From: an uncultured Burkholderiales bacterium
Lineage (GTDB): Bacteria; Pseudomonadota; Gammaproteobacteria; Burkholderiales; Burkholderiaceae_C
Assembly (NCBI GenBank): GCA_903838355.1
Contig: CAILYC010000015.1
Location: 1-45,394, forward strand
Direction: 5' to 3'
DNA: 45,394 nt
The translations under genes and the position numbers were made by a program. The notes beneath the pieces are model-generated. The model had not been told where the DNA came from. It did no database searches and saw nothing but the letters and a program-made list of their open reading frames with translations. The first letter of the stretch is position 1; each line of letters starts with the position of its first letter. Shown here in pieces: positions 1-7,532 of the stretch.

Positions 1-33
1 CCAATGGAACCAATGGAACCAATGGAGCCAATG
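1..33. repeat. 9-bp tandem repeat in the receiver domain coding sequence
   Basis: Three full units of CCAATGGAA (the third ends in G) plus a partial fourth fill the first 33 bases. The period keeps the reading frame and encodes (Asn-Gly-Thr)n just before beta3 of the receiver. The array may continue to the left of the window. Confidence 0.9.
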
Positions 34-635
34 TGGACCATGGTGCTCCATCACACCATTTGGTGATCTTGGACTTGATGCTGCCCGACATGGACGGACT
101 GGAAGTGTGCCGCTCCATCCGTGGCTTGCCCAACGCCTGCGGTAAAGTTCCCGTGCTCATGCTCACGGCCAAGGGCGACCCCATGGACCGGGTGGTGGGC
201 CTGGAGTTGGGGGCCGATGACTATCTGAGCAAACCCTTTGAGCCCCGAGAGCTGTTGGCCCGTGTTCGGGCGATTTTGCGCCGCCAAGCCCTGCAGCACG
301 AGGTGGGCACGACGGCCTCGGTTCAACCCATCTTGCGCTTTGGTCGCTTGGAGTTGGACCGCGATAGCCGCACCGTGAGTTTGGGCAGCAAAGCTTGTGA
401 TCTCACCTCCTACCAATTTGACCTCCTCATGGTGCTGGCCGAACGCGCGGGTCGGGTGCTCACGCGAGACCAAATCATGGAAGCGGTGCGGGGTCGCGAG
501 CTTGAAGCCTTTGACCGCAGCATTGACGTCCACATGGGGCGCATTCGCGCCGCCATTGAAGACGATTTGAAGTCACCCAAACGCATCCTGACGGTGCGTG
601 GGGTAGGATACGTTTTTGCAAAACAACAAGACTAA
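1..635 (+). CDS. OmpR-family response regulator, 5' end outside the window
   Basis: DNA-binding response regulator, presumably phosphorylated by the kinase encoded just downstream. The frame is open from the left edge, so the first part of the receiver domain (beta1 to alpha2) is missing; the GTG at 33 is only the first in-window start codon and is not the true start. Visible are receiver strand beta3 with the phospho-acceptor Asp (nt 72-74, motif VILDLMLPDMDG), the conserved Thr (MLTAKGD), the Lys-Pro (LSKPF), and a complete C-terminal winged helix ending in RILTVRGVGYVF, which is diagnostic of the OmpR/PhoB class. Just before beta3 the frame encodes an unusual Asn-Gly-Thr repeat made by a 9-bp tandem repeat. 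The target genes cannot be told from the sequence; RstA-like is a possible relative. Confidence 0.93.
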   Translation, partial: NGTNGTNGANVDHGAPSHHLVILDLMLPDMDGLEVCRSIRGLPNACGKVPVLMLTAKGDPMDRVVGLELGADDYLSKPFEPRELLARVRAILRRQALQHEVGTTASVQPILRFGRLELDRDSRTVSLGSKACDLTSYQFDLLMVLAERAGRVLTRDQIMEAVRGRELEAFDRSIDVHMGRIRAAIEDDLKSPKRILTVRGVGYVFAKQQD

Positions 636-781
636 AAGATTCACCGCATCTGCCATTGGTGTTTTTTTCTTGGGGATTTTCTTCGCCGGTTTTGGGGGTC
701 AGTCCTTCTGAGTTGACGACTCAAGGCCACGCCGATGCTCACCTTCTTGAGCGTAGCTCTCTATATTAAAAGTCACCCTCC

Positions 782-2137
782 ATGCTTTTGCTTCGCATTT
801 TTTTGAGACGCTTGTATGTCCGCATTTGGGCTGCGGTGGTCTTTGCCATTGTGGTGCTGAGTTTTCTCTCGGCCTGGGTGATGCGCGTGACCGCGGAGCC
901 CCCACTCAGAGAAGTGGTCATTCGCTCGCAAGAAGGCGTCATCTTGGGCAAAGGACTTGTTCGCCTTGGAAAGGCCAAAAACTCTGTGGCTCCCCTGTCC
1001 TCTGATTCAAAGGAAGCTGACGCTTCGAGCGCCATAGCCCTGAACATCAAAGAAAAAGGCCCGCAACAAGATTCGCATTTGTATGCCCAGCGCAGTGAGC
1101 CCAATGTAGATCCCACTGAGAACAAGCCCCTAGATGCCTCCAAGAGCATGCCGGAAAAAGGCCAGTATGGCCCTGGTCCAGAGTTTTTGGTGACCCTCAA
1201 AGACGGTCAAATACTCCACGTTCATTTGCCACACCCCCAAAGGCCGCGTCCCTTTTTTGCGCCCATGGGCTTCATTTGGTTGTTGACTTGGGTGGCGCTC
1301 GCGGTGGCCTTGGCGACTTACCCCATCGTGCGGCGTTTGACGCGGCGCCTTGAGGCCTTGCAAGCTGGCGTGGAGGAGTGGGGAGAGGGCAATTTATCGG
1401 CTCGGGTCGCGCAAACGGGTGAGGATGAGATCGGGTTTTTGGCACAACGTTTTAACCATGCGGCCGAACAAATCGAAGCCTTGATCGTGTCCCATAAAAC
1501 ACTGCTGGCCAACGCCTCTCATGAATTGAGAACACCACTCACCCGCATGCGCATGAGTCTAGAGTTGATGCCCGAGTCGCTTGACCCCTCTAGACTGGCG
1601 GAAATCAAACAAAACATTGCCGAGTTGGATCAATTGATTGACGAAATTCTCCTCGCCTCCAGACTTGATGCCAAAGCCGTTGACCTGGGCGCCACCGAAG
1701 AGCTCGATTTGACCGGATTGGCCAGCGAAGAATGCTCAAGAGCGGGGGTGGAGTTGAAACTCGGCCCCAACCCCAGATCCCTGGTCATGATGGGGGTGCC
1801 CCGACTCATGCGCCGTCTTTTGCGCAACTTGATAGACAACGCTGTTCGACACGGAGGCGGACTTGAAGGCGTGACGGTCACGCTCGCACGAGATGATCAG
1901 GCCAAGGTGGTCACCATCACCGTGGCCGATCGAGGTCCTGGGGTACCGCCAGATCAATGCGAACGCATTTTTGAGCCGTTTTTCCGCTTGGCCGGTCAAC
2001 GCGACAACGACAAAGGGGCGGGCTTGGGGTTGTCGCTGGTGCAGTCCATTGCCAAACGCCATTTGGGCAAGGTACACCACGAAGCGCGCGAGGGAGGGGG
2101 CAGCCTCTTCATCGTCAGCTTGCCACAAGACATCTAA
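782..2137 (+). CDS. Two-component sensor histidine kinase
   Basis: Inner-membrane histidine kinase of 451 aa, partner of the preceding response regulator. Order of parts: TM1 at about residues 13-36, a periplasmic region of about 120 residues, TM2 at about 163-182, a HAMP linker, the H-box (ASHELRTPLTRMR, phospho-His247), the N-box (LLRNLIDNAVRHG), the G1 box (DRGPGVP) and the G2 box (GAGLGLSLV). All catalytic boxes are intact. The periplasmic part is rich in Ser, Lys, Glu and Pro (about residues 60-135) and looks poorly folded, so the signal is not predictable. It starts 146 bp after the regulator stop; that spacer holds no convincing gene. The stop codon lies in a 14-bp tandem duplication. 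Confidence 0.95.
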   Translation: MLLLRIFLRRLYVRIWAAVVFAIVVLSFLSAWVMRVTAEPPLREVVIRSQEGVILGKGLVRLGKAKNSVAPLSSDSKEADASSAIALNIKEKGPQQDSHLYAQRSEPNVDPTENKPLDASKSMPEKGQYGPGPEFLVTLKDGQILHVHLPHPQRPRPFFAPMGFIWLLTWVALAVALATYPIVRRLTRRLEALQAGVEEWGEGNLSARVAQTGEDEIGFLAQRFNHAAEQIEALIVSHKTLLANASHELRTPLTRMRMSLELMPESLDPSRLAEIKQNIAELDQLIDEILLASRLDAKAVDLGATEELDLTGLASEECSRAGVELKLGPNPRSLVMMGVPRLMRRLLRNLIDNAVRHGGGLEGVTVTLARDDQAKVVTITVADRGPGVPPDQCERIFEPFFRLAGQRDNDKGAGLGLSLVQSIAKRHLGKVHHEAREGGGSLFIVSLPQDI

Positions 2138-2153
2138 GTCAAGACATCTAAGT
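2126..2153. repeat. 14-bp tandem duplication over the kinase stop codon
   Basis: The unit CAAGACATCTAAGT occurs twice without mismatch (2126-2139 and 2140-2153). The first copy contains the TAA stop of the histidine kinase, so the duplication has left a second, out-of-frame TAA copy in the spacer. Confidence 0.9.
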
Positions 2154-2166
2154 CAAGAGTTCACAA

Positions 2167-2210
2167 ACAAGGGGCCTAAGACTTGCGCTCGCCTTGTCCC
2201 GGTCTTTTTT
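2167..2210 (+). terminator. Possible terminator after the two-component pair
   Basis: ACAAGG (2167-2172) can pair with CCTTGT (2192-2197), followed by a run of T at about 2203-2210. The loop is long and the stem short, so this is a weak call, supported by its place between convergent genes. Confidence 0.3.
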
Positions 2211-2244
2211 CCCCGCGCTTGAGTACCTCACCCACCCGAGGTCT

Positions 2245-3309
2245 TTAACGCGGTAGAGTCCACCCTTGGACCCAGGGCAGCACTCGCTCCACACTCAAAT
2301 CATTCATGCAACGCAAATGCCCCAATGGGCAAGTTCTCTTGAAACACGGGGAGCACGCCAAGTCACCCGTGTAATCGGGTTGTGTTTTGAGCCAAATCAC
2401 GTGTGCGTTCTCCGACAAGGGCGGCGTGTGCAAAGGGCTCGATGACCCAAACATTGCCACTTGCTCAATGTTCAGACCCGCCGCCACATGCATCAAACCA
2501 GAATCGTTGGACACCAAGCCACGCGCACCCGCCACCCAAGCCAGGGCTTGTTTCAAAGTGGTCTGTCCGGTGAGGTCAAGAATCCGGCCTTGATCTGAGG
2601 GCTCAACGGCATTCACAATTTCGTGGGCAATGGCGCGGTCTTTCTCCGACCCCAGCAGCACCACGGGAAGCGCAAACGACGCGCACAGTTGCGCAAAATA
2701 CCGGCTTGGCCAACGCTTGGCAGGACCGTATTCCGCTCCTGGGGCCACCACCACATAGCCGCCCGCTTGAAACCCATGGGGCTGCAAAGCGCTTTGAACC
2801 CACTGCTCGGGGACAAGCAGCCTGGGCGACAGGGTCTGTTGGGAGGACAAGGCGCTGACAGGGCTGCTGGCGCCAAGCTCGGTGGTATGGCGTTTGGCCA
2901 AGGCCGCATAAAACGCCACCATGCTCGGGCGCGCCGTTTTGCTGGGATTGGGCAAAGTCAGATTCAACAGCCAGCGCCGCATCTCTCCCTCATAGCCCAT
3001 CCGCATTGGAATATCAGCCCAAAACGCCAAGAGCGCACTCTTGAAGCTGTTGGGGCACACATAAGCGCGGTCAAATTGGCCTCTCAAGGCGTGTGCCCAA
3101 GCCCTGCGTTTTTGCAGCTCAAGAGCGCCACGCTTAAAGGGCAAGACCAGGATTTGCTCGCATTCGGGCATGGCCTCATAGATGGGTGCGACCCACGGCA
3201 TGGCGGCCACCGTCAGGCGCTCGCCACGGCTTTGCAATTGCGCCATCAAGGGTTGGGTCATGACGGCGTCGCCGATCCACTGGGGTGCGATCAACAAGCT
3301 GCGGGTCAT
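2245..3309 (-). CDS. waaF: LPS heptosyltransferase II (glycosyltransferase family 9)
   Basis: Transfers the second L-glycero-D-manno-heptose to the LPS inner core on the cytoplasmic face of the inner membrane. The GT9 fold is readable: N-terminal APQWIGDAVMTQPL, the central APGAEYGPAKRWP segment for nucleotide-sugar binding, and the C-terminal VSNDSGLMHVAAG motif. The Cys-rich tail (CSPCFKRTCPLGHLRCM) is typical of WaaF and argues against WaaC. I start at the ATG at 3309 (354 aa), because family members begin close to this motif; a GTG start at 3339 would add 10 residues. It is the last gene of an ilvE / zinc-finger / waaF run on the minus strand, 58 bp after the zinc-finger gene. Confidence 0.93.
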   Translation of the reverse strand: MTRSLLIAPQWIGDAVMTQPLMAQLQSRGERLTVAAMPWVAPIYEAMPECEQILVLPFKRGALELQKRRAWAHALRGQFDRAYVCPNSFKSALLAFWADIPMRMGYEGEMRRWLLNLTLPNPSKTARPSMVAFYAALAKRHTTELGASSPVSALSSQQTLSPRLLVPEQWVQSALQPHGFQAGGYVVVAPGAEYGPAKRWPSRYFAQLCASFALPVVLLGSEKDRAIAHEIVNAVEPSDQGRILDLTGQTTLKQALAWVAGARGLVSNDSGLMHVAAGLNIEQVAMFGSSSPLHTPPLSENAHVIWLKTQPDYTGDLACSPCFKRTCPLGHLRCMNDLSVERVLPWVQGWTLPR

Positions 3310-3367
3310 GACGGCGGACTGTGCGTTGCGTTCAGGCACACCAGGGCCAAGCCGCCCATCTTCAAGC

Positions 3368-3598
3368 TCAAGCTTTGGCGCTATGAGCGGCGGCAGAACT
3401 CTGGTCCGCGGCCCCGGGGCTCAACACATAACGCGTGCCGCAATAGGCGCATTGCGCCTGACCCGTGGTCGAGACGTCCAAAAAGACCTTGGGGTGATGG
3501 TTCCAAATGGGCATGTTGGCCAAGGGACTTGGACAAAACACACCGCCATGGGAATTCAAATCCTTGCCCATCACCAAGATATCGGGGGATGTTGTCAT
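3368..3598 (-). CDS. Small CHCC-type zinc-finger protein
   Basis: Protein of 76 aa with a single predicted zinc site. The pattern is HGGVFCP ... WNHHPKVFLDV ... CAYCGTRYVL, which matches the zf-CHCC family (the one that also includes the bacterial relatives of the NDUFS6 subunit of complex I). The molecular role in bacteria is not settled. I chose the ATG at 3598 because GGAG lies 7 bases upstream; a start at 3631 would add 11 residues. Lying between ilvE and waaF in the same direction, it is probably co-transcribed. The last residues are Ala/Ser rich and look disordered. Confidence 0.85.
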   Translation of the reverse strand: MTTSPDILVMGKDLNSHGGVFCPSPLANMPIWNHHPKVFLDVSTTGQAQCAYCGTRYVLSPGAADQSSAAAHSAKA

Positions 3599-3648
3599 GC
3601 GCTTTCTCCGTGAGCTGGTCTGATGGACCAAGACCGTTCAGTGTGGCT

Positions 3649-4587
3649 TTACACCAAGGTGAGCCAATGGGCGTATTTGGGATTTTTGCCGTTGACAATG
3701 TCAAAAAAAGCCGTCTGCACTTTCTCGGTGATGGGCCCGCGCGAGCCCTGGCCAATTTCAATGCGATCGAGCTCGCGAATGGGGGTCACCTCGGCCGCCG
3801 TTCCAGTGAAGAAGGCTTCGTCACAGATGTAGACCTCGTCACGGGTGATGCGTTTTTGCACCACCGTGAGGCCCAAATCTTCGGCGATGTGCAGCACGGT
3901 GTTCCTGGTGATGCCGTTCAAAGCACCCGCCGACAAGTCCGGTGTGTAAATCACGCCATCTTTGACCACAAAAATATTTTCTCCCGCACCCTCAGACACA
4001 AAACCACTGGGGTCAAGCAGCAAGGCCTCGTCGTATCCATCGTCCACGGCTTCCATATTGGCCAAGATCGAGTTGGTGTAGTTGCTCACCGCCTTGGCTT
4101 GGGTCATGGTGATGTTGACGTGGTGGCGTGTGTAGCTTGAAGTTTTGACACGAATGCCTTTGGCAAGCCCCTCTTCACCGAGGTAGGCCCCCCAGGACCA
4201 AGCCGCCACCATGGCGTGAATGGTGTTGCCTTTGGGAGAGACGCCCAACTTTTGGGAGCCAATCCAGACCAAGGGGCGGATGTAACCACTCGCCAATCCA
4301 TTCTTGCGCACCACGCCCAAATGCGCTTGATTGATCTCTTCATGTGTGAACGGGATGTTCATGCGCAAAATCTTGGCGCTGTTGAAAAGCCGCTTGGTGT
4401 GCTCTTGCAAACGAAACACCGCGGTGCCCTTCGAAGTCGGGTAGGCCCTCACCCCTTCAAACGCGCCACAACCGTAGTGCAGGGTGTGGGTGAGGACGTG
4501 GATTTTGGCGTCACGCCAATCGACCATGTGGCCATCCATCCAAATTTTGCCGTCGCGGTCGTCCATGGAAGGGGGTTGTGTGCTCAT
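3649..4587 (-). CDS. ilvE: Branched-chain amino acid aminotransferase
   Basis: PLP enzyme that interconverts Leu, Ile and Val with their 2-oxo acids, using 2-oxoglutarate/glutamate. The 312-aa protein has the class IV (fold type IV) pattern: LHYGCGAFEGVRAY near the N-terminus, Arg in YIRPLVWIG, the Schiff-base Lys165 in TQAKAVSNYTNS, the cofactor-phosphate loop SEGAGENIF at about 198-206, and FFTGTAAEVTPIRELD near the end. The length is normal. The SD-like GAGGA is about 11 bases before the ATG. It is the first gene of the ilvE / zinc-finger / waaF run and has a 571-bp spacer upstream. Confidence 0.97.
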   Translation of the reverse strand: MSTQPPSMDDRDGKIWMDGHMVDWRDAKIHVLTHTLHYGCGAFEGVRAYPTSKGTAVFRLQEHTKRLFNSAKILRMNIPFTHEEINQAHLGVVRKNGLASGYIRPLVWIGSQKLGVSPKGNTIHAMVAAWSWGAYLGEEGLAKGIRVKTSSYTRHHVNITMTQAKAVSNYTNSILANMEAVDDGYDEALLLDPSGFVSEGAGENIFVVKDGVIYTPDLSAGALNGITRNTVLHIAEDLGLTVVQKRITRDEVYICDEAFFTGTAAEVTPIRELDRIEIGQGSRGPITEKVQTAFFDIVNGKNPKYAHWLTLV

Positions 4588-4621
4588 GCTGATTCAAGTC
4601 CTCGTCAGTTGCAGAGTGCAA

Positions 4622-4650
4622 AATTTAAGACAATCCAATGCGCCCAGCAA
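4622..4650 (-). promoter_or_regulatory. Possible sigma70 promoter for ilvE
   Basis: Read on the minus strand, TTGCTG (4650-4645) and TAAATT (4627-4622) are separated by 17 bp and lie 35-63 bp before the ilvE ATG. The matches are 3/6 and 4/6 to consensus, so this is a weak prediction. Confidence 0.3.
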
Positions 4651-5158
4651 GTTCTTCCCCGCATTGGGTTGGCAAGGGTAAGACGTTGCAGTGCCTGAAT
4701 GGAAAAATAATGGGTCAATTGACATCGAGATGAGTCGTTGACGCTTGGACAATTCTAACCACGAAAAGACCGACCCAAACGACCGGGCCCAAACACCAAA
4801 GCGAAGTTGACCTGTCTGCCTGAACATGAGCGAAAACATTCAAAAACATGCGCAAACATGCGAAAAAAACGCCCTGCAAGCGTTCTGGTGTGGTCGGCCA
4901 AGTCCATCAACACGCCAGGGTATTGAGTGCTCTTTGAAAGAGGTTAACCCTTCCAAAAATACCAACTCAAGCTTTTGCCGCTATCCATGAAACGATGCAA
5001 GCGTTGCACTTTTTGGGTGTTGCTCGCTTTCAACCGATCAGGCCTTTGTCGCCAAACGAGCGCCGAGCTGCGCGAGAGCTTGTGCACAAGAAAGCGTGAA
5101 AAAATCCGGCGGTCCTGCCATGCAGGTGTTGACCTGGATTGAAAACAATGGACTTCTT
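4651..5158. other. Spacer without a supported gene
   Basis: About 0.5 kb between ilvE and the minus-strand membrane-protein gene. Open frames exist on both strands but none resembles a known protein, has a convincing SD or looks like its neighbours in codon use. The plus strand at about 4939-5101 is open and encodes a peptide ending in ELVHKKA; it has no good start. AAACATGCG is repeated at about 4842-4865. No tRNA or clear structured RNA is seen. Confidence 0.5.
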
Positions 5159-5701
5159 TCAATCGCTTGAAGTCGCCTGGGGGTCTTGCCCCGAAGAGGC
5201 ACTGAGCTCTGGCTGAGGTCGGGTCAAGGTCCAAGATTTCAAACGTCCGCCTTCGAACTCGCAGCGCACAAAACTGCCCTGTGCGTCACGCCAAATAAAA
5301 ACCTCTTTGACCGCTTGCGCCAATTGACCGCTCAAGGGCTGAACTTTGGCCTGAGCGGGGGTGAGCAGGCCCGGTCCTAGAGACGCCTGTCCGTGGCTGG
5401 GTGTTGGCGTGCTCGATGCGGCCTCCAAGGCGCCCAGGCTTTTGGTGAGTGCAATGACCTTGATCAAGGGCATCTTGGTCCTCAGTTTGACGTGAAACAT
5501 GACAGCACTGTCGACGTGGCCCACTGGGCGACTCGAGGCTTGTTTAAAGATGTGCATGAGCCGGGTGTAATGGAGGAGCAGCCACATCACCATGGCCGAG
5601 ACCGTCATGGCCAAGCCCATCCAACTCCAGCTCCAGTAAGCCCAGACCAAAAAGGCCAGGGAGGCAAGCGGCACCAAGATATTTTGAAAAAGCGTTGACA
5701 A
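5159..5701 (-). CDS. Unrecognised membrane protein downstream of radA
   Basis: I do not recognise a named family. The 180-aa product starts with two closely spaced hydrophobic segments (about residues 7-24 and 28-44), then a cytoplasmic part containing HVDSAVMFHVKLRTKMPLI, and a small C-terminal domain (VFIWRDAQGSFVRCEFEGG) that ends in a Ser/Gln-rich tail. The middle part is Ala/Pro rich and probably a linker. The start is a TTG at 5701: in the same frame a TAA lies only 12 bases upstream, and AAGAGAG sits just before the TTG. It follows radA by 136 bp in the same direction, so it may be in the radA transcript, but no functional link can be inferred. Confidence 0.75.
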   Translation of the reverse strand: MSTLFQNILVPLASLAFLVWAYWSWSWMGLAMTVSAMVMWLLLHYTRLMHIFKQASSRPVGHVDSAVMFHVKLRTKMPLIKVIALTKSLGALEAASSTPTPSHGQASLGPGLLTPAQAKVQPLSGQLAQAVKEVFIWRDAQGSFVRCEFEGGRLKSWTLTRPQPELSASSGQDPQATSSD

Positions 5702-5837
5702 ATGGACTCTCTTTTAAAGCTTACGCCGCGGCTCAATCGCGAGCGTTGGCGTGAAGTGGGGAATTCTAACGGGCTGGAGGGTCTTGAAGGGTAGGAGGGC
5801 TAGGAGGAGTTGTGCCCAGCCTCAAGAATTCTTTTGA

Positions 5838-7217
5838 TCAAGACCCAGGGTGATTGCGCACCCAAGACATCGCTTCTTCAACGCGGTCAACGGCCATGAT
5901 CTCGATGCCTTCAATTTTCCCTTTGGGTGCATTGGCTTTGGGAATCAGGGCATGGGTAAAGCCGAGTTTGGCCGCTTCTCTGAGACGCTCTTGACCCCTG
6001 GGTGCGGGTCTCACCTCACCGGCCAAGCCCACCTCTCCAAACGCGATCAAGCCTTGGGGCAGGGGTTTGCCGCGCAAACTGCTGTGGATGGCCAAGAGCA
6101 CCGCCAAGTCGGCCGCGGGCTCACTGATGCGCACACCGCCCACGGCATTCACAAACACATCTTGGTCCATGCAAGACACCCCCGCATGGCGATGCAGCAC
6201 GGCCAAAAGCATGGCCAAGCGGTCCCGCTCCAAACCCACCGAAAGTCTTCTGGGGTTGGGGCCCCCGGAGTCCACCAGGGCTTGAATTTCCACCAACAGC
6301 GGGCGCGAGCCCTCCAAGGTCACCAGCACACAACTGCCCGCCACAGGCTCGGGGTGTTGACTCAAAAAGATGGCGCTCGGGTTGCTCACCCCTTTGAGGC
6401 CTTTTTCTGTCATGGCAAAAACGCCAATTTCGTTGATCGCACCAAAGCGGTTTTTGATGGCCCGCACGAGCCTAAAGCTCGAATGCGTGTCCCCCTCAAA
6501 ATAGAGCACCGTGTCGACCATGTGCTCAAGCACCCGCGGGCCCGCCAAGGCCCCCTCTTTGGTCACGTGGCCCACCAAAATGATGGTGATGCCGCGGGCT
6601 TTGGCAAGCCTTGTGAGGTGCGCCGCACACTCGCGCACTTGGGAAACTGAGCCTGGGGCACTCGAGAGCATCTCCGAGTACACCGTCTGAATGGAGTCAA
6701 TGACCGCGACCCGGTGAGGGCTTGAATCCAGGCCCGCCACCATGCGCTCGAGTTGGGTCTCGGCCATGACTTGCACCGGACTGCCCAAAAGCCCCAGGCG
6801 TTTGGCGCGCAAGGCCACTTGTGGGCCGGATTCTTCACCGGTGACATACAAGGCATTGGTGCCATTTCGCGCCAAATGGTCAAGGGCTTGGAGGAGCAAG
6901 GTGGATTTGCCAATTCCTGGATCCCCGCCAATCAACACCACACCACCGGGCACCCAGCCTCCCCCCAGTACCCGGTCCAACTCGTCTTGGCCCGTGGGGA
7001 TGCGTTCGAGCTCGCTGGCCTTGATGTCGGACAAAACGGACAAAGGCGTGCTCGGCGCCAAGGCGCTGGCTTGGTAGCGGTTTTTCCCCGCTCCAGCGGG
7101 ACTCTCCCACGTTTCCACCAGGGTGTTCCAGGCCTCACAATGCGGGCATTTACCAAGCCATTTGGGGCTGATGCCGGCACATTCGGAGCAGACGTAATGG
7201 GTTTTTTCTTTGGCCAT
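5838..7217 (-). CDS. radA: DNA repair ATPase/helicase RadA (Sms)
   Basis: RecA-like ATPase that helps branch migration and processing of recombination intermediates. The 459-aa protein has all family parts: an N-terminal zinc finger with Cys10, Cys13, Cys24 and Cys27, Walker A GGDPGIGKST (97-106), a Walker B region at about 170-175 (VAVID), the RadA-specific motif KNRFG (255-259), and a C-terminal Lon-protease-like domain without a protease site (GGVRISEPAADLAVLLAI). Length is typical. In many Burkholderiales radA lies close to alr and lplT; here those genes are 7-8 kb away, which suggests local rearrangement (inference). It is divergent from tktA. Confidence 0.97.
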   Translation of the reverse strand: MAKEKTHYVCSECAGISPKWLGKCPHCEAWNTLVETWESPAGAGKNRYQASALAPSTPLSVLSDIKASELERIPTGQDELDRVLGGGWVPGGVVLIGGDPGIGKSTLLLQALDHLARNGTNALYVTGEESGPQVALRAKRLGLLGSPVQVMAETQLERMVAGLDSSPHRVAVIDSIQTVYSEMLSSAPGSVSQVRECAAHLTRLAKARGITIILVGHVTKEGALAGPRVLEHMVDTVLYFEGDTHSSFRLVRAIKNRFGAINEIGVFAMTEKGLKGVSNPSAIFLSQHPEPVAGSCVLVTLEGSRPLLVEIQALVDSGGPNPRRLSVGLERDRLAMLLAVLHRHAGVSCMDQDVFVNAVGGVRISEPAADLAVLLAIHSSLRGKPLPQGLIAFGEVGLAGEVRPAPRGQERLREAAKLGFTHALIPKANAPKGKIEGIEIMAVDRVEEAMSWVRNHPGS

Positions 7218-7532
7218 GCTCGCATCCTACCTTGTTTTGTCGGGCGCACTGAGCCCTCAAAAAGAGGCTTCCATGAAGGCTTTTGACTTGCGGTCCCCTT
7301 GGCTTTTTGCACGGCAAGCCACGTTCTTGCCCAAACATGCCCACAGCCTTTAAGTCGATTTTGATCGGTACTTGTCTCGCCGGCCCGATAGGCCCTGTGC
7401 GTGTGCCTTGTGGGCGTTAAAATCAGGTGTTTGAGGCTCTTTGTGTCGATTTGATGAACTCGGTAAGGTTTGTTTAACCCTTGCTGGGGTCAAATCTCAC
7501 GCAAGGCCTTGGTAACCCACCCAGCAATTCTT
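7218..7532. promoter_or_regulatory. Divergent radA/tktA spacer with competing hairpins near the tktA start
   Basis: This 315-bp spacer must hold the promoters for radA and tktA. I see no strong sigma70 match. The last part contains TTGCTGGGGTCA (7481-7492). Its first 8 bases pair perfectly with CCCAGCAA (7520-7527), while CTGGGGTCA (7484-7492) pairs perfectly with TGACCCCAG (7534-7542), which covers the tktA start codon. The two hairpins exclude each other. Confidence 0.5.

Noticed and set aside
659..769. Short GTG-started frame between the response regulator and the kinase
   Set aside because: 36 codons without an SD or recognisable feature; likely chance.
2623..4140. 505-codon open frame on the plus strand
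   Set aside because: It lies antisense to waaF, the zinc-finger gene and ilvE, which are clearly coding; the product is rich in His, Gln and Gly without any recognisable domain.
4944..5234. Open frame on the minus strand and a plus-strand frame at 4939-5101
   Set aside because: Neither has a good start or SD and neither resembles a known protein; the region is better described as a spacer or decayed sequence.
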